From Lepidodermella squamata (lineage: Eukaryota; Gastrotricha): DNA of 64,000 nt. The translations under genes were made by a program, and so were the position numbers. The notes under the pieces are model-generated. The model searched no databases. It worked only from the letters and a program-made list of their open reading frames with translations, and was not told the DNA's origin. Positions 34,371 through 45,771 of this stretch are shown here, one piece after another. The stretch spans positions 868,001 through 932,000 of the forward strand of contig JBLDXI010000010.1 of NCBI GenBank assembly GCA_047495785.1, read 5' to 3'. The stretch's first letter is position 1. Every line of letters begins with the position of its first letter.

Positions 34371-35458
34371 TTGCGATGAAGCGTGTCAACTATTTTGCTG
34401 ATTTGTTGAAAAATAGAAACATGGCGATCTTTCCGATGCAGCCTACATGTTCCTTATATTACTGTGATGAAACCGCAGGTTTTTACCACGCAACGTTGAA
34501 GGTGTCATGGGAAAGGACATGGGGCCTTTTTTCGGCCTCGTTGGAAAATGTGTTATTCATCTATTATCTGTTGCCCTGAAAGGCTTTCTATCAGAGGATT
34601 AAGTTAGCATCCTGCTTGATTTCTGTCTGCTCGAGGTGGGGCAATAGGAATTTTGTTATTTTCACTGAACTGTCAGGTTGAACTGAAGGTTTAGGATTTG
34701 AAGATGAGGGTTGATGAGCCCCTTTTACTATAGTTGCCAACTGAGTCGCAGCATCAGCTAAAGCGATGGCCTATAGAGCAATAACGCCAACATTTATTTT
34801 TAGTAGAGCTTTATGTGTAGTTTTCAGTGTTCAGCAAAACATTCAATAAGGAAAACGTTTGTCCACCCAGTGTGCTAGCAATTTGAAAATAGTCAGCCTG
34901 AGAGTGAGATTTCGATTGTGTATGTGAAGATTCATTTGTGAGAAGATGGGGTTTCTGATCATTGTAAATAGCACCATGTCAGCCATAGTCTCATCCAATT
35001 TTTTGAGTTGGAAATTAAAAATGACGACGCTATTGAAACTCAGTCAAACCGGCCACAATAGTTTCATGACAATTATCATCTAGTCTCGTTAGTTCAACCT
35101 ATCATGATGTAAGGTTACCTATATACGCATAAAAAAGTTCCACTTTATTCAAACCCTTATATTTTTAGCATCAACCATCAACACTCAGAACCCATTTCAG
35201 TAATCTCACAAAATCGCATGAGCCAATTCCTCACTCCTCACCGCTAGCTGGTTGCTCGAAGCCAAGAAAGGGAAACTTTTTTTGTGCCCGAAATTTGCAT
35301 GAAAGCTCCACTTCTGTATCTAAACTGCATACTTTTCACTTTTATAAATGTTTATAAAAATGTCGTTCAATTTTCAATGTTATCAAATTTATTAATTTTA
35401 TTAATACAATTTGTTTGGGCACTATAAACTAACAGAACACAATGAAGTGTATTTAGAA
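34371..35458. other. Intergenic, no gene seen
   Basis: One ORF of 67 codons lies right after the zinc-finger gene but shows no domain and no splice context. The rest is AT-rich. Confidence 0.35.
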
Positions 35459-37699
35459 CTACCGCTTTCGCCAGGAAGCAACCGGGTAAAGTTGTACGGC
35501 AGAGCTTGTAACCGAGAGCAGCAAAGCAGATATGGAAATTGCAATTTGTTGCGTAACAACTTCCTTAGCCAGGATTAGCGCTATGAGAATTCCGGCTGGA
35601 AGAAGAGTTGCAGTTGTAGCGATCCCAGTGCAACTCAAATTGAACTCATGACGGTACTCCTTATTCGATATGATTCCTTTTTTCCGCGTTTGATACGCAG
35701 AGAATGCAGCGATAAGTAGCAAGACCTCTGCATCAGCCGCTATGGTGCCGAGAATCGCCCAGCAATCTGCACTTCCTTCACATTTGACAACTACCTTTTC
35801 GATAAATATATCAGCCGCCTCGTCGTAAGTCGGAGAGTTTGACTCGGCGACATAGCATATTGTTTTCCGATTCGCCACCCATGCGATGAGTAAAAATATA
35901 TTCAAAAGGAAGTAGGCAAGTGCGTTCTTCATCGTCCTTGATTCTGAGTATTCGAGTGAGGAGGCTGCAGTCAACCTGATTCCAGCAGACATTTGCCGTC
36001 TGACAGTTTGCAAGCTGGAGTTTCGAGCAACCCAGACGGAAGCTTTCACTCGGGCTTTAGCGCCCATAATGCGGAAGGATGGTATGCTTGCGATTAAAGT
36101 TACTCCAACCGACATCAGGACGTATGCTGCATCCTCAAGAGCAGCGCTCCTTTCGTCACGTTCGATCGCGAATAGTATGCAGGACACATTGAGAAAAGCA
36201 GACCCTAGCAAGCCGGAAACTTTGCAAAACTTCAGATGCGTGGTACGAGCTGCGATCCAGCAAATTGCAAACGCCTGAATCACAAGAAGTAAACCAGCTG
36301 CAATCCACATCGATAGGGACGTTGCGAATGAGATGTTAAGAAGGATTCTCGAAGTAATAGGCTGGTCGTAGGGAGCTGCCCCCTTTATCCACTGAATCGG
36401 GGCTCTAATCTTTGTGATGAAGCCCTGAATCTCATAATCTGTTACATTCGGAAATTTCCTATAGTGGATCGCGTCGTGAAATCCTAATTCGGAGTTCCAC
36501 TGCGACAAGGCAACGATATCTCCCAATAATTGGCCGTCTTTACTATAGGAAATCCGGCCAACTCTCATCCCAGTGATGTTAGTCTCGAGAACAGCCTCCC
36601 TCGCGATTTGGCTCACAATTCGAGGTTGGCTTTGGTAGTCAAAAAGACTCAAATTGTACCTAGCCTTAAGGATGCGGTCAGTCCTATCCAATGCAAAAAT
36701 AGTTGTTAGCAACCCATCTCTATGGACGTAGGAAAAGGTCGATTCGCCAGGCGTGACCCCAATCGATTTAGCTAGAAACGCCTGGAAATCAGCAGCTGTA
36801 TCTCCGAGATCGGTTGTCCTCGTCAAATTTTCAGGGATTGCAGCATTTCCGATAAAGTAGGTTTGCCGATACTGCTCGTAAAATACTTCCTTCGAGCAAC
36901 CTGGTGGGACGATTAATGTGAATGATGTGTAGAGAGCTATGAAAACGTATCGGGGCCCCGTTATACCCTGTCGGTGAGCCTCGCAGAGAAACAACGGGAC
37001 TAAAGCCTGCACGCCACTGATCGAGAGAAAAATAATTCGCTGCTTAGAATCTTTGACTCTAAGAACAGTTTCATACGTAACCTCAGAGATTAAGTCGAAA
37101 TGAGGTACTTCGAAGCTGTTTGTAACAGCTTTTTCGTGGAGAAAGAACGCAGTCGTGAAATCGACAGCTACAGTTGGTGTTGCTAGAAGAGCAAACGACT
37201 TCCATTTTCCAACATTAGCCATGAAGTTCAAAGTAGCCGTTGCAACGTCTTGATACGTTGCAAGGGTTAGGAATAGGTTCTGATAGATCTTTCGATCGCT
37301 AAGAAACGGGGCAGCACAAAATGCTGAAATTGTGACTGTGTCCAAATGAGGCAAAACGCGGGCAATTGCTTTGCATCCAGCTGAGAACATGAGGCCTGAA
37401 GTGATAGGTGATTGGTAGCCGGGTTCACGCCTGTGTTGGACGAGCCTTTGCACAGCTTGGAATCCAAGCAATTCCTCCTTTCGATCTAGCTCGATAAAGT
37501 AATCGGGTAAAATATCTTGTCGCGAGTTGATTCGTTCCATAGCGTAATCAAGAGCTGCATTTATCGCCTGTACTTGCTTTGGGTCCAAACCGAACGACGG
37601 GGCAGAATACAACAGCTTTATCCGATGGGTTTTATTCCGAAACTCACCATTTATCAAATTGAAAAGTAGAAACGTCGCTAATTTGAGCATGATGTACAT
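35459..37699 (-). CDS. Class C GPCR-like receptor C
   Basis: Single-exon 746-aa protein, a close duplicate of receptor B. It has a signal peptide (MYIMLKLATFLLFNLING), an ANF-type binding domain (SGLMFSAGCKAI, NVGKWKSFALLATP) and a seven-helix membrane region. The extracellular half carries scattered substitutions relative to receptor B, while the segment spanning TM3, the loop and TM4 is identical at DNA level (35835-36091). That uneven divergence points to gene conversion or purifying selection. The C-terminus is shorter than in receptor B. Confidence 0.8.
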   Translation of the reverse strand: MYIMLKLATFLLFNLINGEFRNKTHRIKLLYSAPSFGLDPKQVQAINAALDYAMERINSRQDILPDYFIELDRKEELLGFQAVQRLVQHRREPGYQSPITSGLMFSAGCKAIARVLPHLDTVTISAFCAAPFLSDRKIYQNLFLTLATYQDVATATLNFMANVGKWKSFALLATPTVAVDFTTAFFLHEKAVTNSFEVPHFDLISEVTYETVLRVKDSKQRIIFLSISGVQALVPLFLCEAHRQGITGPRYVFIALYTSFTLIVPPGCSKEVFYEQYRQTYFIGNAAIPENLTRTTDLGDTAADFQAFLAKSIGVTPGESTFSYVHRDGLLTTIFALDRTDRILKARYNLSLFDYQSQPRIVSQIAREAVLETNITGMRVGRISYSKDGQLLGDIVALSQWNSELGFHDAIHYRKFPNVTDYEIQGFITKIRAPIQWIKGAAPYDQPITSRILLNISFATSLSMWIAAGLLLVIQAFAICWIAARTTHLKFCKVSGLLGSAFLNVSCILFAIERDERSAALEDAAYVLMSVGVTLIASIPSFRIMGAKARVKASVWVARNSSLQTVRRQMSAGIRLTAASSLEYSESRTMKNALAYFLLNIFLLIAWVANRKTICYVAESNSPTYDEAADIFIEKVVVKCEGSADCWAILGTIAADAEVLLLIAAFSAYQTRKKGIISNKEYRHEFNLSCTGIATTATLLPAGILIALILAKEVVTQQIAISISALLLSVTSSAVQLYPVASWRKR

Positions 37700-37970
37700 C
37701 CTCGCACCGTATATAATTCACGAATGTTTGTGTCGAATCTGTTGTAAAATGGCATTTTATTGTGTTGCGCCGTCAAAACATGACACGATGTTCTCACTTC
37801 CGTATCCGGAAATTATTTCGATCAAGGAAATGTGTGAGTGTTGAGGTCCTTGATAATAGCTCTGTCCTACTAGTATAGGCGTTACGACAATTGCATATTT
37901 GAACACATTCGACGTTTGTGCTGTCACGGTGTTCTTGCTTTTATTCTGGTTTAGCTGTTAATTTATCACA
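37700..37970 (-). promoter_or_regulatory. Upstream region of receptor C, conserved with receptor B
   Basis: Block-wise similarity to 31593-31850, including TATCCGGAAATTAT. It probably contains the shared promoter elements. Confidence 0.45.
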
Positions 37971-38021
37971 GTTATCGGGCATCGGGCGCAGTTAGTAGAA
38001 TGTCATAATTTATTTGGTCGT

Positions 38022-40925
38022 TCAACCTCCGAGGTCGATTTCGCAAATAGGATAGCCGTAGAAAGCGGCACAATCGTTCGTTGACCATCCGCTGGTTAGT
38101 TGACCTGTGCCAGGAATAAACGCGCAGTTCCCAGATGCTGGATTGCCTTGGTTCCAGTTCTTGAACGCCACAGGCTCCCCGTTATCCCAAGTATTGAACG
38201 GTTGTTTCAGCCCAATATGAAAGCTTCCGATTTGCTGGCGCAACACTGTATCAAATCATTACGGTGAAAGGTGGAAGCTCAACATCGAAAACTGACTTGC
38301 AACGTTCATTATAAGGCTGTGAACATAATTTTGCTCAGCCGCAGTTGTTATCGTAACCAAATGCCATCCGTTTTGCTGGCAGATGGTTGCTGCTTCAGAA
38401 CGAATCCGCGCCAATGTGTAAATCTGATAGCAACTTCCTCCAAAAAAATTTGCACACCCTTTGAAAGATAAACGTATTAAAGTAGGAAGTGTGATTGTAT
38501 TGTTATTGATTGCTAACAATTCTTCATCGAAATGCTGCATATAGGGTTTGCTAAGGCATCGATCCGCTGTATTGTCCAATCGTAGGCGTCATCACCTGAT
38601 GTTGCAGGAGTGATTGCTACATAGGGTGACAGAGCATCACCAAAGTTCGATCCGGCCGCCCAGTCCGTTTCAGCTATTAGAGAAAAATAATTCAAACAAA
38701 CTACAGAAGAAACAGACAAAACCGTACGACAAATTGGTAGTTGTTGGCAATACTCCTTAGTGTTATTATCAGATCGATGACACCAAGGTCCATTTGGCAT
38801 CGATAGATCAGGATTTCTACAGTAAGACTGGTTGTTCGATAGCTCAGGGAAAGCGTAGTCGCTGTAACTCCCCGCCAGGCTCCATTGCTTGCATGGAGCT
38901 CCAGAAGCTGTTGTAGCAAGCTCACCGCCAAACTCGCGGCCTGGTGGGGTGAATCGGCATTGTTGAGGATACCACTGGCTTGTAGCTTTAGAGATATGAA
39001 TATGACTAACGAATCTCAGCGAAGAAGAAGTGAATAATCTTACGAATCTCGCAAACAATCGGTAGTGGGGCATCGCAGTAGCGATCTAACATTGGTGTCA
39101 TTGAAGCGCAGTTTTCGCCGCTTAACCCGCTTCTATAGAACATATACTCAGATAAACATCAGTTCTCGAGCTTAAAGGAGTTCTGATGTCGCTCTCATGA
39201 TGATTCAGGTTTCAATGGAAATTAATTTATTATTGGAATGGGGGATCGGAGGAAGGGGGCTTAATGCCAAATATTTTCGATCATCCATCGTATTTGAAGT
39301 CTTTACACTTTACATGTCTAGTGATCGATTGGGGCAAACTTTATTTAAACTTTAGGTAAACAAGATACGGATTTGTGTACTTACACATCTGACCACCCGA
39401 AAAAGTCGTAGGCGGCATTGCTTCCCAGCGTAATGCTATCGTAATCTGTCATCCAGCCTGATGCTTTTTTCACGTACTGGGCGAAAAGATGATATTTCGC
39501 GTAGCCGGCGCCATTCGTTTGCATTGTATTGACAAAAGACGTCAGTAATTGCGCCTTTTGAGTTTTCTCACTCGGGGTTGGTAGAACTCCGCCCATTTTT
39601 TGGCAACGCTGCTTACCGCCAGAGTAGTCCATCGTAGGCTGCTGAACATGGACGTAGCACACATCGTGATACTTCAAACCAAACGGGCAAGGTCCAGACT
39701 GTACATCTTTGAAATCAATCGTTGCAGTTGTCATACTTGCATCTCGATACGCGAAGCCTTTTGATTGGCAGCAACACTCATTTCCAACCACATTTGTTCG
39801 GTAACTAGCAGCCATGGCCAAATTACCGTAATTACCTTTGCACTGCTGAACACAACCAGGGATGCTAATAGGCCTATCAACCGTTCCTGTCTCGCAAGAG
39901 CCGGTGATTTGAAAACCGGGGATAACCGTGTTAAGAGTGGCAGATGGCGGTCGATTCGGTCGAACTTTGTCGTAAGTTACAAAACCTTGATCGGCATTCG
40001 TCGTAGCTTGGCACGAGTGGTATTTGAAGACGCACCATTTCGAGATTCGATGATACACGAAAGCAACACATTTGTCTCGCAGTAAACGATCGCATTTCAC
40101 GGCGCATTCTTCAGGTCCTTTAACATTATCGGCCTGCATGATAGACCATGATGAGCAGTCGCCAAGCCGTTTGTGGTATCCTCTTATTTCTAGAGATAAG
40201 AATAGGAATCGAAAACTTAATTACAAGATTGATCTCCTCATACCTGGAACGGGCCTAGGAAACAAGGTACCAGCAAATCTGGCGTAACCGGTCCACCACT
40301 TTTGAACATTGGGATATTTTGTCTTCAGGATCTATAAGCATAGATTAGAGAAAGAAGCCACATTAAATTACTAAATTACGTTGTATAGGAATTTTCGTTG
40401 TTTTTCTGTTTGGAACGTAACTAAATCTGATCCTAACCGTTCGTCGCACATTTGCCAAGCGAAAGGACGCGTCATATTCTGGTCCAAAGCAAGGTAACAC
40501 ACATCGCTTTCGAAATCAGCCTCCCAACCTGCGGGGCAGAGCTTTGCCTGCAAAATTCTTGAAAGTTAGACCGGGTGCACTAGAGCTCTATTTTTTACCT
40601 TGTAATACATTTGATGATTCATCGCGATGTCTGTCGTTAGTTCGGGTAGCGGTTTTGGTAATTTAGGATGGCTGTAAACTTTGCAGGATTGAAATGCTTC
40701 GCTGTACGCCACACTATTACAGCTTGATCCTTTCGCGTAGCATTGATAGAAACATTCAAGTTTAGTTTTAATTTTCCCGTCGAATACAGGTCTAAATTCG
40801 GCCGGGAGCATCGAAGCAAACTCGGGCTTTCGAACCCATTGATCGACCCCAGTCAGCGATTGAGGCTGAGCTGGGTGAAGAAGGTTGTAGAAAATGTTGA
40901 TAATCGCGATAATTATTGACCTCAT
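38022..40925 (-). CDS. Secreted PAN / C-type lectin / WSC-like / kringle protein
   Basis: Multi-exon gene starting at 40925 with signal peptide MRSIIIAIINIFYNLLHPAQ. Domains from the N-terminus: a PAN/apple-like module (CFYQCYAKGSSCNSVAYS, about 40890-40600); a C-type-lectin segment (CPAGWEADFESDVCYLA, about 40553-40330); a second PAN module (CAVKCDRLLRDKCVAFVYH); a WSC-like cysteine cluster (GNECCCQSKGFAYRDAS); a C-type lectin (CPFGLKYHDVCYV to CDAPLPIVCEI, ending about 39055); a kringle-like module (about 38980-38740, with CRNPD and GPWC); and a last C-type lectin ending CAAFYGYPICEIDLGG. Exon edges in the 3' third are approximate; one intron may be only about 35 bp. Likely a secreted adhesion or immune-recognition protein; no membrane anchor is seen. 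Confidence 0.7.
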
Positions 40926-40940
40926 TGCACACCGGACTAA

Positions 40941-41940
40941 GTGGTTGTACGACTTTTCAGCAGTGACATTTCAGCAAATGAGGGTCAAATCATCAGTGAC
41001 TTTTCATCAGTGACAAATGAGCAGTGACATTTGAGCTGCGACATTTGCGCAGAGACAAATCATCAGTGACACGTTAGCAGTGATTTTTGATGAGTTATCC
41101 TAATTTATTCCAAATTTATTATCTTTATCTCGGCGACATTTGCGCAGTGACATTTCAGCGGAGACATTTCATCAGGAGAATTTCAGCCTTATTCAGCAGG
41201 GGGACTATGCGCTGCATTGAAGTTAAGCTCAAAAAGTGCAAGTTCAATGCCCGATATTAATGAATAAAAATTGATGAAGTGTCACTTGCTCATTTGTCAC
41301 TGATGAAAAGTCACTGCTCAATAGTCACTGATTTTTTGTCGCTGCTGAAATGTCACTGCTCACTTGTCTGCAAGAATTATATAAATGAAACGTCGCTGAG
41401 TTCAACGGACCAAATTTTAGCGGACCAGTGTTTCGGACTAGGTCGGAGGTGTGCCATATGATTAGTCGATTCACCATGAAAAGTGCCATCCAATGACCTA
41501 CTATGCACACTTGAGCTATTTAGCCTCACTCTGGCGGTTGCAAACATCCAAGTACTACAACTTGATTTGGTCCGCTAAATTGGGTCCGCCGAGTTCAACA
41601 AAGCCGGGGTTTTTGGAGCTCAGCGGACCCTGGTTTAGCGGACCGCTCTGTTTAAAGCAGCCCCCTATTAAGATGGAATGCTAATTTGGGTCATAATTGG
41701 TCTCATTAGATGCGCCACACCTTGCCGCACTTGGCACTCAAGTGGCACACTTCGATGGTATCCATGACTAGGATATAAGGGGTAATAAGTGTGGTCCGCC
41801 AAGAAATGGTCCGTTGAACTCAACGACGTTACAAAAGTTAGATTTTTATGAATTTTTTACTGACAAAGTGTCACTGATGAAAAGTCACTGCTGATTTGAC
41901 CCTCATTTGCTGAAGTGTCACTGCTGAAAAGTCTGACCAC
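40941..41940. mobile_element. Inverted-repeat element, about 1.0 kb, just upstream of the lectin gene
   Basis: The ends are inverted copies: GTGGTT...GACTTTTCAGCAGTGACA then CAGCAAATGAGGGTCAAAT on the left, and the reverse complement on the right. Inside are many copies of CAGTGAC/GTCACTG in alternating orientation. The flanks carry GGACTAA on both sides (40934-40940 and 41942-41948), suggesting a 7-8 bp target duplication. No protein is encoded. It lies 16 bp from the start codon of the lectin gene and carries a nested element. Confidence 0.6.
41389..41830. mobile_element. Nested inverted-repeat element, about 440 bp
   Basis: The left end AACGTCGCTGAGTTCAACGG and the right end are inverted copies, followed by GGACCA and AGCGGACC motifs repeated internally. 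It sits inside the 1.0 kb element, so it inserted later or is part of its core. No ORF of interest. Confidence 0.45.
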
Positions 41941-41948
41941 GGGACTAA

Positions 41949-44813
41949 GTTTATTATTTTGCTGGATCTTTAGGCGCACCTTTGTTCCGAAGGAACGAAA
42001 GTGACCACCCAATTGCCTTTTTACGCGCCCTTTTCCATTTTCCCTGTTAGTTAACTGGGCGCACCCCCAAATTCCAAAAGGGCAGGGTTTTTGATCCGAT
42101 TACCTTGCAAGTTATATCAATCGATAGCCCTTGACGAGAATAGCTTATAAAAGATTTTCCAGCTGTTTTCGCCGGACCAGTTTGAAGAAATTGGCAAAAA
42201 ACTGCATTTGTCCTACTTTTCTGGGGACATGACCCAATTTAAAGTAGGTCATGGTGTTACTATTTTTAGCTGCGCAATCACTAATATAGGGCCAGTACTG
42301 CGCACATCACTAATAATAGATGTACTAAACGATTTTGGCCTTGGCCATTGTGACTTGAGCTTGCTTATAATTTGGCCTCCCTCCTCGGGGAGGGAGGCTT
42401 TCGACAGATCATTGCTTACATACATTTTCTAAAAGACGTAACCTCGCGCAACAAAGGCCTAATTGATGCAATACTTTGCGGCACAGTAAAAGATGAATTA
42501 TCATCACGAATCCGGCAACCATTCGTACGGCAAAACGCATAACCTATACACCTCATATCACATTTTTTGGTTTATTTATGGCGTAGATGAAGCTCATTGG
42601 ATTAGAGCATTTTATACTGCATTCAAGAACAGGAGATTACCCGCTTTATATGATAGCTACCAAAAGAACCAGTTTTTTGGAGTACAAACGATTGATGAAA
42701 ATGGAGATAATTTCGGCTAATTTTCCTGCTTGATTGTCCGCTTGCATTTTTCATGAAAAATGGGCTCTGTAAAAAGCTTGGCTTTGATGGAAACAAATGG
42801 GATTTCCTGATTTTAGAAATGTTGGCGATACCTAAGATAACTTCGAACAGGTACAACTTTGAACATTCACGCAAATCAGCTTTTCTCTGAAACCATGGTG
42901 ATCTACCACTTGGGAATTTTACTGAATACAAATATCATTGTGGTCTAACATTATTTTGCCAAGTTTCATCAACACAGACTCCACGGTCTCTCCCTTAAAA
43001 AATCTCGAAATGGTCTACTTTGAAGTGTTGCCCTGCGATAACCGTGGCAGATATCCACGAGGTCCAACTTGGCGAATTCAAGCCTATATACTTTTCTGAA
43101 GAAGTAGCCAAAAAGGCACGCCCATCTATAGAGTGGTTTTCGCGTGGCATTCGCTCAAAGTTGCCAGGGTAGCCGGTACAACTTTGAACACGATAGAAAT
43201 TCATTATATTGAATTTTGGGGAATTTAATTTGGGGACTTCCAAGATTTTTATAGACTTCGTTCGCATTTACTGAACTCTACTATGCTCCATGGAGAACGT
43301 AGTGATCAGAAAAAAGACTTCCTATATCGTAATGGCAACGAATTAATTTCAAATTCCGAGTAAAAAGTCCACCATAAAAATGTTGATAACTTATTATTTA
43401 TCAATTTTCACGCACTACGTTTTCGAATTTCACGCGAAATTCTCTGCGCCCGAATAAAGGTGGATTTTATATTTCACGAAATCTTGGTGTTAAAAGTTGT
43501 ACTTTTGGGGTACCCCTTGCCAAATCCTTACGCTTGCGAATTTCCGAGAATAATAAATATCAGGATGTTACGGTGGGCGGCCACAGTCGAACTACGTTGA
43601 AAGCCGGACCAAAATCGCATCTGTTGAATTTACACAGCACATTGAAGTTTGCATGGACGTATGTGTTCAAAGTTGTACCGGATTACGGTAGTGCTAAATT
43701 TCATGAATCGTTTGTACCAATCGTTGTTCTAAAAATTCGACGAATTGGTATCATTTATTGACAGAATTCATAGATCGTTCTTGTCGCGCAATAAGGATGA
43801 CCTTGTCGATAACATTTTCCGAAACCATTTGTTCTGTCAGTCTTATGGATTGTTTTTTAAATGACATAAGTCACATATGTACACTTTTGCATTCGCTAAT
43901 TACGCGCTCTTGCCGTTTTTCGTCTTTCAGGTGGGAGATAAGGGTTGATATGTACCTGCTATCTGATACCAGAGTAAAGACTAATTGTCACCAGGAGAAA
44001 TCAGCTGAAAGGTTGGCGAATGTTGATGGCCAGCGAAAGGATAACTATTAAGGATGAGATTGTCGAAAACCTTTTCGAAACTCATTAGTTTTGGCGGTCT
44101 GGCCACACATCGTTAGCATAACACACCATCGTTTAAACCTGCGGCTATTTTGGAGGGTGGGGTTCAGGCCCTTCCTTATTAAGGGAGGGCGTTTTGGGAG
44201 AGTTGGTTTAACCTCTAAATTCGATTATCCCTCATCATTAACCTTTTTATATTGAGCTAGCACTTTACTAGCACAAACAGCTGGAGTGAATGCAATCGCT
44301 ATTGATGAGATGTCATTGATTGTTTGGCTGATAGGCGTATGAAAAGGTCGATCGCGTGATGCGTCACATGCCTTATCATTCGCCCTGCCACTCATTTTCG
44401 ACGTAAACAAGCTGAACTATAGATGACCTTGGTTACACTGTCTCTCTGGCGGAGAAAGACATCATCCAGCATTGGCAGTTCGTAAGAGATTGAATCCTCA
44501 TATGACAATCAACTTTAGAATACACTATTTATAAGAACTTTTTTCTTTTAGTATGAATTCATCAAATGGAAGTCGTGGCAAAGTGCTTTTAAAACCTTAC
44601 CCCAACTCATATGTTCAGCTGCGTGCTTTGGTATACGTTCGGTATACAAAGATTTATCAGGCAAAATTCATCCAGTGAAATAGATAAAAGGTTTAGAGTC
44701 AAATAAAGAGACCACAAGTGAGGCCGATATCAGAACTTATCAGCCGCTATCATTAGATATACTGCGGCCTATTTTCGTTGTGCCAAACCCAGTTATTTCG
44801 TTTGATTAAGCAA
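41949..44813. other. Repeat-rich intergenic region, no gene seen
   Basis: It contains GTACAACTTTGAAC motifs in both orientations (42851, about 43176, inverted at about 43664), a GC-rich hairpin near 42380-42405, and a diverged direct repeat of about 40 bp at about 43790 and 44048. ORFs are short and without domains. An upstream exon of the gene starting at 44814 could lie at the right edge. Confidence 0.4.
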
Positions 44814-45528
44814 ATGTCGCGTCTCATAACGGAGCATTTCGTTGAAATCTGTAGATGGATGGATTTTGACGCAGTTCGTTTAGCTCAGCACTTGCCATCA
44901 ACTAAAAATGAAGACCTAATCACACGTCTTCGGCTTGCCGATGGAGATAATGGGGCTCAGGAAGCACGTCATTTATTTTGCGATTACTGGTTAACCTGCT
45001 TCACGTTTGATGATCTCATGGTCTTGGCGGAATTTATCAGCCGTGAAAACGCTGTAATGCTCGAAAACCAGAGACGGGCTTTAGTACTGAGTCCTTACAT
45101 CAACGACGCAGCTAAAGCAACCCTCACACGTCGGATTCCCTTAGGCTCAGTCAAAGCAGATGCCGAAGTTCAAGATTCCTCGTGAGATTTTTCCTACGAA
45201 TCCCGCTCAATTTTATATCAAACTATAAAATACAGGCTCAATTCAGCGATTTCATCGGTCTTGAAAAGCACTGAACCGCGTCGAATCCAAGACTTGGATA
45301 ATTTTCTCAGGCTACATCCGTCTCCTAGCAATGAATTTCTTACTTGGTCACCAGGTCGAAACTTGAGGGAATGGCACGATTTTTTGAGAGCTCTTCGTCT
45401 CAGCAATAATTTTGAGTTAGCAAGGTAAATTCCTAAAATATGAAAGAATGATCCTTCATATAAGCTCTTTTTATTCCAGTGAACTAGAATCTGCTGTTGA
45501 ACAAGCCCTTCAAGTGAAAGCACCTTGA
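44814..45528 (+). CDS. Small three-exon gene, alpha-helical, death-fold-like at best
   Basis: Exons 44814-45181, 45236-45424 and 45480-45528 join in frame to 201 aa through two GT-AG introns (54-55 bp). The N-terminal 90 residues are helical with spaced Leu/Ala residues (ITEHFVEICRWMDFDAV, ARHLFCDYWLTCF) and weakly recall a CARD or DED death-fold domain. The C-terminal part is also helical (LREWHDFLRALRLSNNFELA). No catalytic motif, signal peptide or membrane span. I do not recognise the family. A better start may lie in an upstream exon, because an acceptor-like CCCAG precedes the ATG. Confidence 0.55.
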
Positions 45529-45729
45529 ATGCTTTTAATAACTAATACTCATATTGATGCGTCTTTTTGACTATCTCTGTGGACGACGCCAGCGCTTTTC
45601 TGGTGCGTATGAAGTGAAATCAAGTCTTAATCGTTCGATATCTTAGAAATAGCTTGGCTTTAGCATATAGCTACATATAATCAAAGACATTCCATCGAAA
45701 ATCTTCAACATTCGGCCTGATTAATTGCC

Positions 45730-45736
45730 TATATAA
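45730..45736 (+). promoter_or_regulatory. TATA-like box of receptor D
   Basis: TATATAA lies 36-42 bp upstream of the ATG at 45772. Spacing is plausible for a short leader. Confidence 0.35.
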
Positions 45737-45771
45737 TTAGGAATTTATCACGTCTTACATCGGGCGTCAAC

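Noticed and set aside
40941-41940. CAGTGAC repeats as a CRISPR-like array
   Set aside because: Repeats are short, irregular and in both orientations, and the genome is a eukaryote; an inverted-repeat transposon explains them.
42493-42720. 75-codon ORF in the intergenic region, considered as a transposase remnant
   Set aside because: No catalytic motif or homologous neighbour; composition is ordinary.
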